DNA of 64,000 bases, from assembly GCA_030770425.1 (NCBI GenBank), contig JASJFT010000175.1, positions 33,787-97,786 on the forward strand. The letters run 5' to 3'. Shown in pieces: positions 35,444-47,320 of this stretch. The translations under genes and the position numbers were made by a program. The DNA comes from Darksidea phi. Lineage: Eukaryota; Ascomycota; Dothideomycetes; Pleosporales; Lentitheciaceae. Position 1 is the stretch's first letter. Every line of letters begins with the position of its first letter. The notes beneath the pieces were generated by a model. The model searched no databases and was not told the DNA's origin. It saw only the letters and a list, made by a program, of their open reading frames with translations.

Positions 35444-36319
35444 ATGTCATCGCCATCGCAATCACCCTCGTCCTCGCTACCCTCACCAACCTCCCCCACC
35501 TCCTCCACAACATCAACATCAACAACCACAACCACGCGCCGCAAACCCCGCGTAACCCCCGAACACACCCTATCCCGCGTCCGCGAAAACCAGCGCCGCC
35601 ACCGCGCGCGCCGGAGGGATTACGTCGCGACGTTGGAAGAGAAGCTCGCTGAGGCGGAGAAGCAGCTAGCGGAAGCTAGGGCGGAAATTGCTGTGTTGAG
35701 GCGGGAACGGGATGTTGGTGTTGTGGTATTGCCCTGTAAGCATGGGGATGGGGAGGGAGAAGGGGACGGTGAGGGTATGAGGACGGATAGTGTGATGGGG
35801 GAAGGGGTTGTGGATGATATGGGGAATATGGGAGAAGGAGGGGATATGGTTTCATTAGTGCCAGCACAACTACAAATGCAGACGCAGACGCAGACGCAGA
35901 TGCAGACGCAGGTCCTCGATCTCCCCACCACCGCCAGCGCCGACTCCTTCCTAAGCTCCTTCTACACCCTCGACATCATCCCCACCCCGCTTCCTACCGC
36001 GTCAAATCTCACCCTCGCCGGTCCACCACCCTGCTGCGAAGACAAGCCCATCACCCTCTCACCTCCCTCTCTAACCGACCCAACCGACCCGGAATGCTCA
36101 ACCTGCAAAACGCGGCCCTTACCGCTGCCCTCGGAAAGCACGACGCTCTGCGCCCAAGCCTACGTCATGATATCGCAACAGAATTTCCGCGACGTGGACG
36201 CGGCGACGATACGATTGTGGTTATATCAGGGGTATAGACGGGCACAGAGGAGGGGGGAGGGGTGTAGGGTAGAGAATGGGGCATTGTTTCGGTTGTTGGA
36301 TTATATTAGTGGGGTGTAG
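35444..36319 (+). CDS. bZIP transcription factor
   Basis: A single-exon gene, 291 aa from ATG 35444. A Ser/Thr/Pro-rich leader is followed by the basic region (residues about 42-60, SRVRENQRRHRARRRDYVATL) and a short leucine zipper (L68, L75, I82). The N-Q-R-R-x-R-A-R-R pattern is the fungal bZIP type found in Yap-like and secondary-metabolism regulators. The middle is Gly/Glu/Met-rich with a QTQTQ repeat near 35880-35910. The C-terminal part holds several Cys (PPCCEDK, CSTCKTR) and ends in a conserved-looking helix (ATIRLWLYQGYRRAQRR). It may sense stress or metalloid through Cys, by analogy with Yap proteins only. Confidence 0.82.
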   Translation: MSSPSQSPSSSLPSPTSPTSSTTSTSTTTTTRRKPRVTPEHTLSRVRENQRRHRARRRDYVATLEEKLAEAEKQLAEARAEIAVLRRERDVGVVVLPCKHGDGEGEGDGEGMRTDSVMGEGVVDDMGNMGEGGDMVSLVPAQLQMQTQTQTQMQTQVLDLPTTASADSFLSSFYTLDIIPTPLPTASNLTLAGPPPCCEDKPITLSPPSLTDPTDPECSTCKTRPLPLPSESTTLCAQAYVMISQQNFRDVDAATIRLWLYQGYRRAQRRGEGCRVENGALFRLLDYISGV

Positions 36320-36548
36320 AAGAGCAATTGCGTCACAAAAATAGTGGATTGGCTTGCTCCAGTGGAGTATGAAGGGTATTCGGGGAAGTGTGAAGCATTT
36401 TGATGAACCGGCTACCTACTCGCTATGCAGTTGCGCCTGGAAAGAATATACATTAGATCCGTTCGGTCATGATTTCGATTGTGCGTCAGATCACACTCGT
36501 TTGTACTCTGCAGACAATTACGTGAGGACACCTCATCAAATGTTCCAT

Positions 36549-38446
36549 CTATCGACCCATCCTGATCACACCCGCGTGCACGAGCTTCTGGATCTTCGCG
36601 CGGATACCGGGGTTCTTGAGATGTTCTTGGAGGGCAGCGGGGTCCTCCTTGGCCTGTTGCAAGATGCTCTGCATGACCGGGTCCTGCAGGATGCCGACAA
36701 TCTATCGCTAGTTAGCATTGCGTAATCCAAAATGAAACTGTCAAGGCATACCTCAGGATCTCGCTGGATACGCTCCATGGTCTGCTCCTCTGTCTCACCA
36801 TCACGTGCCGAATACTGCGCCATGAGAGCCTTCTGTTCTTGCGCCTGGATCTCCCGAGCGTTCTTACCGCCCTCATCATGCTCAGTCGCCTGAGTGCAGA
36901 CGTCAATACATTTGCTGTACTCCTTCATGGTAAAGTATGCCTGAGCCTTGCGCAGGTACGCTCGGATAAACTTGGGGTCGCGCTTGATAGCTTCATCGCA
37001 GTCCTGCACAGCAGATGGGAACTCAAGCAGCTTGATAAAGCAAGCGGCGCGATTGGAATAGCCACGAGGGTCCTCTGGTGCGCGCTTGATCATCTCGGAG
37101 TAGGCTTCAACAGCGGCTGGCCAGTCAGATTCCTTGAACTTGGCGTTTCCTAGTTCGCGGGCTTTCTCGGCCTCCTCTGGGTTGATATAGGCTTCCTTCT
37201 CCTTCGTGATCTTGGCTTTCTCGGCTGCTCGGAGTTTAGCGAGGACTTCCGGTGTGCGGTGCTCGGTTTGTGCCTTCTGATAGTACAGAATAGCGTTGGT
37301 CAGGTCGCCCATTTTCTCATATGCCGAGCCGATACGCGCAAAAGCCTTCGCAATCATTTTGAAATCAGCGAGAATCTCGCGGCCATACTCCACAGCCTGG
37401 TTGCAAGCCTCGATTGTGCCTTCGTAGTCACCCTTCTCGAACTTGGCCGCGCCAAGATTGGTGAGGTAGGTAATGTCTTTGTGGGTCTCCCATGCTTTAG
37501 TGTAGTTTTCGATGGCCTGGTCAAACTCCCGCTTCTTATAGAACTCTGTGCCCTTTTTTTTCAACTCGTCGGCCTTGGCCTTGGCTTCCTTTGCCGCCTT
37601 GGTCTCTTCTGTCTCCTCCTCGACCTCTGGTTCTGGCTCAGGCGCCTTCTTCGGCTCTTCCTTCGGCGCGGGGCGTGCATCAGGCATTTCGACGTCCTCT
37701 TCAGCATCTCGAGCAGCACCACCAGCCGGTGTGGCTCCGTCTGGCGGTCCGCCAAACTGCATATCGATACCTAGTAGCACGCTCATGACTTGTAGGAACC
37801 TAGGGTCCTGCATCGCTAGTCCCACGTCGTTCGGGTTGTTACGAAGTTGCTGGAGCTTGTTCATGAATTCGGAATCTGCAAGGAGGGAAGCGGTCTTCGG
37901 GTTGGCGGCGAGCTTCTGGAACATTTGCGGATCGTTGAAGAGGTTGCCGAGCCCACCAGAGGGGTCGCCGCCGACACCATCGGCTCTGGCTTCCGCCTGG
38001 ATAGCGCGCCTGACGGAATCGAGGCCTGATTTCGCTTGCGCGTTGTTCGAGTCGAGCTTGAGGGCTTCCTCGAAAGCTTCCGTTGCTCCCACTGCGCAGC
38101 ATTAGCATCTTTATCTTCGCTGGAGATGTGTATGCCATACCGAGATCACCACTGCCATGCAGCGCTGTTCCCTTGCGCCCCCAGCCTTTTGACCAGTCCG
38201 GCTTAATCTCCACCACCTTGTTCGCATCCTCGAGCGCCTTTGTGTAATCCTTGAGCGAAGCATAGGCACCAGATCGATTCGAGTAAAGCACATGATTTGA
38301 GGGCTCGAGCTCGATAGCTTGTGAGAACTTCTCACTGCATTCCGTTAGTAGTTGTTTAAGCTGCGTCTGCGGGGAACTCACATGGACTCCTCGAACTTCT
38401 TCGCTGCGAAGAGCTTGTTGCCCTCTGCTTTCAGAGCGTCAGCCAT
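36549..38446 (-). CDS. STI1: STI1/Hop, Hsp70-Hsp90 co-chaperone
   Basis: Cytosolic adaptor passing clients from Hsp70 to Hsp90. Exons 38382-38446, 38141-38334, 36752-38091 and 36549-36701 give 583 aa, the usual length. TPR1 is at residues about 1-110, the first STI1/DP repeat at about 130-190 ([20 protein letters not shown]), TPR2A and TPR2B at about 255-500, and the second DP repeat in the last exon ([17 protein letters not shown]). It ends GVIRMGR. A charged linker rich in Glu/Pro/Lys separates DP1 from TPR2A, as in orthologues. Intron positions in the first TPR are early and short, typical of fungal STI1. Confidence 0.96.
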
Positions 38447-38759
38447 GATGGTCGATTGGACGTACTATGACGGAGGCTAGGAAGTTGAAGTGGTATGCAG
38501 CGATGCGCAGGCTGAAGGTGGTGTGGTAATTAAATGTTCATCGGAGCTTCTAGCTCCTTCTATAGGCGGAGCTGTGGCAGAGCCCCGCTAGAGCCCCGAT
38601 CGGGAAAGGCGCGGCAGAGAGTTGCTAGGGCTGAAGGGCGTCATCAGTTTTCTGCATCTCCCATTCGAGTTCAATTGAAGCCTTGGGACTGGAAAAGGGC
38701 TCCTCTGTGCAACCCAGAAAGGCTGAAAATTACACAACGCCCTCGCTCTGATTCCTACC
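38447..38759. promoter_or_regulatory. divergent promoter STI1 / dihydroneopterin aldolase
   Basis: The 313-bp gap between two divergent starts must hold both promoters. An inverted pair of ttctagctcc/gagctagaa-type sequence near 38546-38560 could form a heat-shock-like element (the gaaNNttc unit is only partly matched). Nothing else is apparent. Confidence 0.3.
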
Positions 38760-39615
38760 ATGGCCAAAACACTTCGTCAAGCGGTTTGGTCCGCCCACCT
38801 GACAAACCTCGGCGTTACAGATCAAATCCACATTCGAAATCTGGAAGTTACAGTATACGCTGGAGTTGACGTCTGGGGTCGACAGAAGAAGCAGCGAGCT
38901 CTAGTCACGGTCACACTATCATTGGCTCAGCCATGTGACTCCGCTGCGGAAGCCGATGCGCTCGACAAGAGTACAGTGCATTATGGAAGGCTCAGCAAAG
39001 ATATCCGAAGCACCATCCAGGACAGAGACAACTGGATGTCGACCGAGTGTTTGGTTGACCTTATACGGAGACAAATACTCGAGACGGCGGGTCACACGGA
39101 GCTCATTGCAATCGAAGTTGACATTTTTTACCCGAAGAGCAGTATGCTCGGGGACGGTGCGGGCTTTTCGCTCTCTTCTGCGCTCTCTCCTGCGCTCTCT
39201 TCATCTAGCGATCATGTCGTCTCTTCTGTTCTGTACCTTCGAAACGTCCGGATACCGTGTCTTATTGGCGTCAACTCCAACGAAAGAACCGCAAAGCAGC
39301 CTGTCGTGGTCAATTTGTGGATCGAATGTCTCGAGCCATCTCGGACTGATGATTACGTCAAGCTGGAATCTGTAGTCGTAAACGTAGGTTTGATGTCACC
39401 CTGATAGCAGCTAGGCTTACACGTGTCAGGCCATATCAGGCTCGTCGTTTGAGACGCTTGAATCCTTGTCCACGATGGTCGTACGCGAGCTCCGCGATAA
39501 GTTCTTCACGAAAGAAGACGAGAAGTCGTACATCAGACTACGAGTCGAGAAACCGCTAGCGGTTCCCTTCGCCGATGCACCGGCTATTGAAATATTGCGG
39601 ACGGTCAAAGTTTGA
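38760..39615 (+). CDS. dihydroneopterin aldolase-type protein, tandem FolB domains
   Basis: Folate-pathway enzyme family that cleaves dihydroneopterin to hydroxymethyl-dihydropterin. Exons 38760-39383 and 39430-39615 give 269 aa. Two FolB-like units can be read: residues about 20-125 (DQIHIRNLEVTVYAGVDVWG, then YGRLSKDIRSTI) and about 155-269 (LYLRNVRIPCLIGVNSNERT, then ISGSSFETLESLSTMVVREL and RVEKPLAVPFADAP). In yeast the tandem FolB domains are fused to the next two folate enzymes; here they stand alone. Catalytic competence of each half was not checked. Confidence 0.85.
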
Positions 39616-40917
39616 TTATTGCCTATGGCGCGTCGGACAGCACCTCGGCCGCGAGCTATCATGTTTGCTGCGTGGCTGTTCCCGTTACCGGTATCTGCCA
39701 ATACTGAAAACCACCCGGCTGGGCTCGCGTTGTGGTGGCATTCAGTTTGGGAGATGGGGCTTGAAGATCACAAGAAACACGGGCGTCTGTTCTGGGTCAA
39801 AGTAATCTCCACCAGGGCTGCATAGTTATTGAACGAGTGAAGCCAGGGAGAAGCAGTCCCAGCTCAATGGGAGCAGTTTCATAGTTGTCAAGGTGATATG
39901 CGGGTGCTGTCTACCTAGTTGCAGACGGCGTGCCCCCCACGTGCGCCAGCGTGGGAGAGAACGTGGACGCCACACCACCTGGATAGCGGCGCTTGAAGAA
40001 ATCTACATGCACGTTCTCGCTACACCAAATCGTTTTTAGTTGAACGCGCCCAGCCCCACCAAGTCCTAGCTTTGTGCATTGCGACTGTCGCCCACGGAGG
40101 TAGTAGTGCTGAAGGTGTGAATGTCGGCAGCAGCCGGCGCCCAGACTGCACTGTGATGCAAATGTTGGGCGAAATCTCGTCGTTTCGGTCGCGAATAGCG
40201 GGCGATCTCTGGCCACCGGACAGACCGCCATCTAAACCCTGTCGACGGCTTACTGCGAGCGGCTAGGCCAGGCCGTGGAAGCGCAAGCCATGCGGGCGCG
40301 GAGACGAGGGGGGGCTTCAATAATTTTGCACCCGGGAGCTATGACCGCCACCCCAATTCCCAACAACAGTTGTGCACCGTGCCTTTGCGAAGAGTGCCGG
40401 GGTCCAATGGACCATCGCGCGTGAACTTCGCCATGGCGGTACCTGTCGGAGAAGAGACAGATTGCAATATTGCCACCGGGGCACCGCTGCTGGTGCAGGA
40501 ATGAGGTCGGCGGCGTGAGGGGTTGGATTGGCGGCTGCACAACCATGAGCTTCAGAGCACATCAGGGCGCGGCGGCGGAGGGACCGTCGGGGGATGTGCA
40601 GTGCTAGCGGCGACGTATAAAAGACGCAGGCCCTCCCCACGGCGAGCAGCTCCAGCCCAATTCTCCCTCTCCCCTTTGCCAATCCCCTCCCCCTCCCGGC
40701 TCTGCCCTGCCCTGCTCTGCTCTCTGCTCTCTGCTCTCAAGCGCTCGTTGCCAGGCCGAGAACCTGCCCCACGTCACCGCCGCTCGCCGCACAGACCCAG
40801 TCTCAATTGCCTGTCCACCTGCCAGGACCCAAATCAAGTCGCCCCTCAGACGGGTTGTCTTGTGTCAACCTTCGCTCTCCCAGCTTCTCCACTGCCCTCC
40901 GTCCAGATACGCTCAAG
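39616..40917. other. 1.3-kb intergenic, UGP1 promoter
   Basis: No supported gene. The last 300 bp are pyrimidine-rich (ccctctcccc, ctctgctctctgctctc), as is common just upstream of highly expressed fungal genes, and precede the UGP1 start. Confidence 0.5.
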
Positions 40918-42945
40918 ATGGCCTCTCGCGCGATCCCCTCACACCTGAAGCCCGCAGCAGCGGGCGGCTCAGGCGATGGCGGGTTCACCCAGCGTCACCA
41001 CGGCAAGTCGCAGTCACATATGGTAAGTACCTAGTGCTGGTGCTCCTTCTATGCTCTGGCGCTGCCGCCTCCCTATATCCCATTTCCTATTTCCTATTTT
41101 TTCGATTCTGGCGGCAGGCACGCGGCCCTGGTCGTTGGCCTACCTTGCTCCGGGAGGCTGCTTGATGGTCTCGAAGGGAGGAGTGGACGCTCAGCTGCAG
41201 AAAGAGCTCTACTGCGCTTGCACGCACCCGCATCCCAAGCCAGTCGCAGATGGGCCGCACAGTCTTCTTCACGGCTCTTCCAACGAGATTGCGTTCTCGG
41301 AGCTTCTGTAGACCTACCTGTGGGACGTTCGCTCGTCGCCGTTGCAGCTACAGCGAGTTGCACTCCAACACCGCCACACTCAAATCTCCAGCATGGGAAA
41401 CATAGGTCTAACCGCCGAACAGGCGTTTGAGAACACCTCCACAAATGTTGCGGCTTCGCAGATGCGAAATGCCCTCAACAAGCTCTCCGACACCGTGACG
41501 GACCCCAAGGAGAAGAAGGCAAGTACCCCCCGCTCCCTTCATGCTCACTTCAGCCGGATCACGCTAACCGTTGGCAGCGATTCGAGACGGAGATGGACAA
41601 CTTCTTCGCCCTCTTCCGACGATACCTCAATGACAAGGCTAAGGGCACTGCCATTGACTGGAACCGCATCGCTCCCCCGAAAGCCGAGCAGGTCGTCAAC
41701 TACGATGACCTCGCCAACTCCGAGGCGGTCGAATACCTGAACAAGCTGGCCGTGGTCAAGCTGAACGGTGGTCTCGGTACCTCTATGGGTTGTGTTGGCC
41801 CCAAGTCGGTCATCGAGGTCCGTGACGGTATGTCCTTCTTGGACCTGTCGGTCCGCCAGATCGAGTACCTCAACCGGACCTACGACGTGAATGTCCCCTT
41901 CGTGTTGATGAACTCGTTCAACACCGATGCGGATACCGCCAACATCATCAAGAAGTACGAGGGCCACAACATCGACATCCTCACCTTCAACCAGTCCAAG
42001 TACCCGCGTGTGCTCAAGGACTCGCTGCTGCCAGCACCCAAGTCCGCCGACTCAGACATCGCCAACTGGTACCCGCCAGGCCACGGTGACGTCTTCGAAT
42101 CGCTGTACAACTCCGGCATCCTCGACAAGCTCATCGACCGCGGTATCGAAATCCTCTTCTTGTCCAACGCTGACAACTTGGGCGCCGTCGTCGATCTCCG
42201 CATCCTGCAACACATGGTCGACTCCAAGTCTGAGTATATCATGGAGTTGACCGACAAGACCAAGGCCGACGTCAAGGGTGGTACCATCATCGACTACGAG
42301 GGCTCGGTCCGCCTGCTCGAAATCGCGCAGGTGCCCAAGGAGCACGTCAACGAGTTCAAGTCGATCAAGAAGTTCAAGTATTTCAACACCAACAATATCT
42401 GGATGAACTTGGAGGCGGTCAAGCGTGTTGTCGAAAACAACGAGCTTGCCATGGAGATCATCCCCAATGGCAAGTCCATCCCAGCAGACAAGAAGGGCGA
42501 GGCCGATGTCTCGGTGCTTCAGCTCGAGACTGCTGTTGGTGCTGCCATCCGCCACTTCAAGAACGCACATGGTGTCAATGTGCCGAGGCGACGCTTCTTG
42601 CCCGTCAAGACTTGTTCCGACCTGATGCTTGTCAAGTCTGACCTGTACACGCTCCAGCACGGCCAGCTCGTGATGGACCCCAACCGCTTCGGCCCGGCTC
42701 CTCTTATCAAGCTCGGCAGCGACTTCAAGAAGGTTTCAAGCTTCCAGGCCCGCATCCCCTCCATCCCCAAGATCGTTGAGCTAGACCATCTTACCATTAC
42801 CGGCCCCGTCAACCTTGGTCGCGGTGTCACCATGAAGGGTACTGTCATTATTGTCGCTACCGAGGGCCAGACGATCGATATCCCACCGGGCTCTATCCTC
42901 GAGAACGTGGTTGTCCAGGGTTCTCTGAGATTGCTCGAGCACTAG
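40918..42945 (+). CDS. UGP1: UTP-glucose-1-phosphate uridylyltransferase
   Basis: Cytosolic enzyme making UDP-glucose for cell-wall glucan, glycogen and trehalose. Exons 40918-41022, 41423-41518 and 41578-42945 give 522 aa. The nucleotide-binding loop is [19 protein letters not shown]; further signatures are [42 protein letters not shown] and the C-terminal left-handed beta-helix ([20 protein letters not shown]). The second intron (41519-41577) starts with GC (AAG|GCAAGT), not GT; the nearby GT would break the frame. The first intron is unusually long (400 nt). It also contains an in-frame ATG at 41394 ([14 protein letters not shown]), which could serve as a shorter alternative start. Confidence 0.96.
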
Positions 42946-43508
42946 AGCGGTGGTCTTTCTGTATGGCGCCGTAGATTTATCCTAGCATTTGCTTCGGGTG
43001 TTAAAGGAGGACGGATATTCACGATGCACGACAGGGACGTTTGTAGCTAGACAAAATGGGCGCAGTGGTCTGCGCCCCATCGATATGAATTGTAATACTT
43101 GCTCGTTGAAACCACGCCAATTGTGTACTTGCATGAACTTGTGTTGCTGCCTGACCGATGCCCGTACCTGGTGCCTTGTGCTACGCCCCGCTGGCAGGGA
43201 TGTGCGAGCTCAGATGTGATGTCAGTCGTTCGCCCCGCCACTCCACGAACAACACACCACTCGCAGCTCCGTTCAGCGCGCTCTGCGGAGGCGCAGCCGG
43301 CCAGTAATTTGCCTTGCGCAAGTCTTTGAATGCCTTAACATGTGCGCGGGCGACGCATAAGCTATTTTATCGCCACAAGTACCTTCACATCGCTGTTCCC
43401 GATCTTTGACCCCAGCTCCAAACCTCACCGCAACTTCTCGGCGACATACGACGTACGACCCTCCAGAAAGCTAACACCCAGGCTCCAATGTTGATTTAGA
43501 AGGGCAAC
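42946..43508. other. intergenic, no gene seen
   Basis: UGP1 3' UTR and the promoter of the next gene. No frame of interest. Confidence 0.5.
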
Positions 43509-45269
43509 ATGGCCTCGAACGCGAATGACACCAAGGCACAAGAGACCGCGAATGTGGAGGCTGCGCATCGAGAAGCGTGCGAGTACTGGGGATTCTTGAT
43601 CAAGCCTGACAAGTGTGGGACCGAGCTGTTCGATCGGTTGCTCAGGGGTATCGCGGAGGTCATCGTGAGTGACCGTTCACAGCGCGAGCTTTGCGCTGGT
43701 CCACATGGCTTAATTACTGATCTCCGGTTGCTGTAGAGCAAGACATTCGAGCCGAGCGACTCGTGCGATCTCACACCCTCCCAGATCGCAGCGTTCTACC
43801 GCGCTGTAGGCGGGAATTATGACATGCTCTTTATCGAAACACCTTCCTCGTCCATCTCGTTCATATACCGCTCGCTCGGCGCATACCACAGCTTACAGCC
43901 CGGGCCGGAGGATGACGGCTATTCGACTCCTAGCATACCGGCATTAAAGAAGAAGGGCTTCGTGACATGGCAGACGATACAGCTACTCCTTGGCCCAGAG
44001 GAGCATGTGGGCTTCCTCCAGAATGCCGTCCGCCAGTTTGATGTAAAGGATCCGCAAACCGGGAGCATCTTCCCCAAGTTGTTGCCGAAGGAGTGTCTGC
44101 CAACCCAACCAGATGATGCCATGGAGACGTGGTATGAGGGCGTGGCCGAGAGACTGAGAAGAGAAGCGGAAGCGGACATGACGGATAAAGAGAATGTCCC
44201 TCGCGGACGAACTAACGCAGATGACCGCGGTCCACGTACCTCGAGCGAGATGTCAGAAGGGTCGGCAGACGAGCGGCATGCGGCTGCGAAGTACTTTTCT
44301 GACCCCCTCTACCGCAAAAGTCGAATTCGGCCCCCATTCGTACGGCACTTTTCTCGAGACCGGCCTTATGAACATGAACGAGTTGGAGATCGAAGTAAGC
44401 TCATTTCAAGTGTCAGGCACATGTTGAACCCTTTCAACGTTAGGAGAAAGAGTGTTCCGGTAGGACGCTATGAGGACGAGGGCTACTCGGATGAAGACGC
44501 TACGCCGATTGCTACGGCGCCTCCTCCAACTCCCCGATACGCGCCTCATAAGCGGCCTCAGCCACCGCGGAGAGAAAGTACGCTGTCATCTACTGACTCG
44601 GATTCGGACTCAGATCAACCGCCGTCTCGTCGTCGCACACCGGTGCTCCGTCACCGCCGCTCCCATGAGCCTCCAACATCGCCCAGGGAGTACTTCCCCC
44701 CTTACTACGACGTGCATCAAGAACGACGCTATTCTCAAGATCCTCGCCCACCCGGCCCAGGTAGGAAAGAAGACGGCCCACCCCCACTCTACGGACCTAC
44801 GAAATCGCCTCTCTTCGCTACCCACGTTGCCAATGCCACTCTTCAAGCACACAAATACTATGACCACCCCCGACCAAGTATGCCAGCACCCCGAACGAGC
44901 TACCGCCCGCACAACGTCCGCTATACATCACCGCTGCCAGAGGTCGACCCTCCCTACGTTCGTGAGAGGGAGAGGGAAAGGGAATACGAGCCGCTGAGTG
45001 GCGGAAGTAGACATCGACGCAGGAGTGAAGATTATGCGCGAGAAAGGGAACGTGAGAGGGAAAGGGACAGGGGACGTAGTGATAGCGCAAGGACTAGGAG
45101 TCACGATCGGGTCAAGGACGAATGGGATGAGAGAGAGACTCCTAGCAGAGAAAGGAGTAGGGAGGGCAGGGAAGGGGCCAGGAGAGGGCATAGGTATGTG
45201 CCTGGGGTGGCTGGAGTGCAGGGTGGCGTGGGTGGTAGACGGTATCCTGTTGAGCATTCTTGGCGGTGA
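43509..45269 (+). CDS. conserved protein with N-terminal globular domain and disordered Arg-rich tail
   Basis: Exons 43509-43664 and 43737-45269 give 562 aa. Residues about 20-190 look globular (EACEYWGFLIKPDKCGTELF, FYRAVGGNYDMLFIETPSSS, GFVTWQTIQLLLGPEEHVGF). I connect this part, from memory and with moderate certainty, to the DUF7514-type domain of filamentous ascomycetes. The rest is highly charged and low-complexity, with RERERERE and SDSDSDSD runs and many Pro/Tyr. It ends in an RS/RD/RE-rich stretch reminiscent of RNA-processing proteins. Function is unknown. Confidence 0.78.
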
Positions 45270-47320
45270 TTGATTTTTTCTTTTCGTCTGAGCTATTGCT
45301 GAGTCTGAGTGTTTAGATTGGCGTGGGGGTTTTGTGGGCGGTTTGCTGGTGGTTCTGCTCTTTGAGAGTTTTTGCGGGGCTGGATGTGGATGTGGATGTG
45401 GGGTTCGCTGGAGATGCCTGCGTCTTCTCGGCCTGCCTTGTGTGTTCTTTTTCTCTCTCCTCTCTCTTTTTTTTTAGATCGGTGTTTTCGGTGTTTTGGG
45501 CGTTGTGGGCCTATTGAGTAAGCAAACAGGCAAGCGCTGCATTGCTGCTTAGGAGTAGGAGATAGAGTAGAGGGAGTAGGGTATATAGGATATGAGAGAC
45601 GATATTATGGCTCTTTGGGTTTCAGTGGGATGATTCTCTGCGAATTTGGTGAAGATGTGTAGAATGATGGGTTTGGGTGTGGATTGTGGGGTTGGGGTTG
45701 TGTGATGTGGTGAAATGATGGTATTTGGATGGGTTGAAGTTGGAATGTTGGGTTTGCGTGGGCATGTGTGATGTGGTGTGGGGTGGTGTATGATTGGGTG
45801 CAATGGGATGCGCGAACTAGATGGGAGAGAGCAAATTTAGGTGCTGTGAGGATAGAATATTCCGAGAGAATGCGGTAATAGTGTTTAGAGATGGTGTATG
45901 CTGCGGGCTTTGTGGTAGAGGGGCGGGGGGAGTGAGGTGTCCTATGGACTGTGGATGTGATTGGTGATAAATCTTCGCTTACGAGGTCGAGTGAGGTGCA
46001 GATACGTATAGAGAAATACTTGGTGGGATATGACTGGTTATTGCGAAAGGCGGGATGGAAAACTGTTGAGGCCCGGACACGACGTTTGTTGTGGTCCCGG
46101 GGTGGGTGGTGGAGATGGTTGGTGTGTAGCATGCTCTATATGATATTCCACGTGTTTTCACGAGACTGCGAAGGCATGCACAGCGTTGTGTTTGATGTAC
46201 AAGCTCCGCTCGACCTAGTGATGGTATACATGCCAAGCTGTATAAACTTTGATGAGTGTGGCGGTTGAAACTCGCGAACTGCTGATCCTCTGTCGAGCGC
46301 AAAAGATGAGCATCGGGGCCGAATGAAGATCTGCTTACTAGCTGTTCACCCCCTTTTCATTTGTTTAGCTGTCGTAATGCGTACGCGTTTGAGGTATTTG
46401 CCGGGTAGAATTCGTCACAGAGAGTGTTTGGTTTGGGACGCTGATGTGGGCGCATGCCGGTATGTACAGCCACAAGGCGCGGGGACACATCCCTGATGGA
46501 TCCGTTTCGTGTGGAGACGCGTGGCGCCACAGTGGTGTTGCCGTCTGTGACTGCTGTGATTGGCTGGTCAAAGGACCCTGTTTAGGATCGGATCGGGCCT
46601 AGGGGCTGCAAGTCGGTTCGCGTGCCGCTGACGATGTGTAGGCGCTGGCCCCAAACGCTGCGAGTATACGCGTGTCTGCCTGAGACGGTGGAGGAGGGGC
46701 CCTGCCAGTTATTTAGGCGGATATTACTGGGCGTGATTGCTGCTGCATTGCGTGAGATTTTTGCTGAAGTCGCAAGGGCTGTACGTCCGGAGCTCCATCC
46801 GAGTCGACCAGGATCGCGGGAACCAGGGCAGGCCAGGAAAGGGAAACGACTTTCGTCATCGCCGCGCTGGCCCATCGGTGCTTCCAAGCTCCTGAGCCCA
46901 ACATTGCACCACTCTCCAGTCTTGCCTTCGCTCTCTACCCTTTCCTTTTGTTCACCATTCTCGGAGCCGCACTGGGCTGTCGCCAGTCTGGGGTGAGTTG
47001 CTAACAAGCCACGGCGGGCGCAGGGTCTGTCTGGGCTAGATAACCTTCTGGCGAGCGACGCGGGAAGCAGCAACTAACCACGCAAACAGGTTTGTGCCGC
47101 TACCACCGGCACCGCAACCCGTCGTCCAGCCTCACTCCATCGCTTCTCTCCCTCTCCTGCGCGCATTCCCCGACCCCATTGCAAAGCTGCTCGATTGCGA
47201 GCCCGTTCAATTGGCACCCTCGTGACCGGACCGGCTGTCCATTGTTGAGGGCCGGACCTCCGTCCGCCTACCCCAGAGCTATACCGAGCTTGAGCTGTGT
47301 CGCAGTAGTTCACCGCAGAC
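45270..47320. other. 2-kb intergenic, tricalbin promoter
   Basis: No supported gene. Several strand-asymmetric stretches (G/T-rich on the plus strand around 45300-45830) create long empty frames on the minus strand, such as 45605-46132, which are compositional artefacts. The 3' part is the 5' region of the tricalbin gene. Confidence 0.45.

Noticed and set aside
41545..42660. Long minus-strand frames opposite UGP1
   Set aside because: They mirror the codon bias of the real gene on the plus strand and show no domain or splice sites.
45605..46302. His/Pro/Thr-rich minus-strand frames
   Set aside because: They arise from G/T-rich low-complexity DNA on the plus strand; repetitive composition without structure.
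46582..47073. 163-codon minus-strand frame before tricalbin
   Set aside because: No domain, lies in the presumed promoter/5' UTR, and overlaps a plus-strand frame of equal quality.
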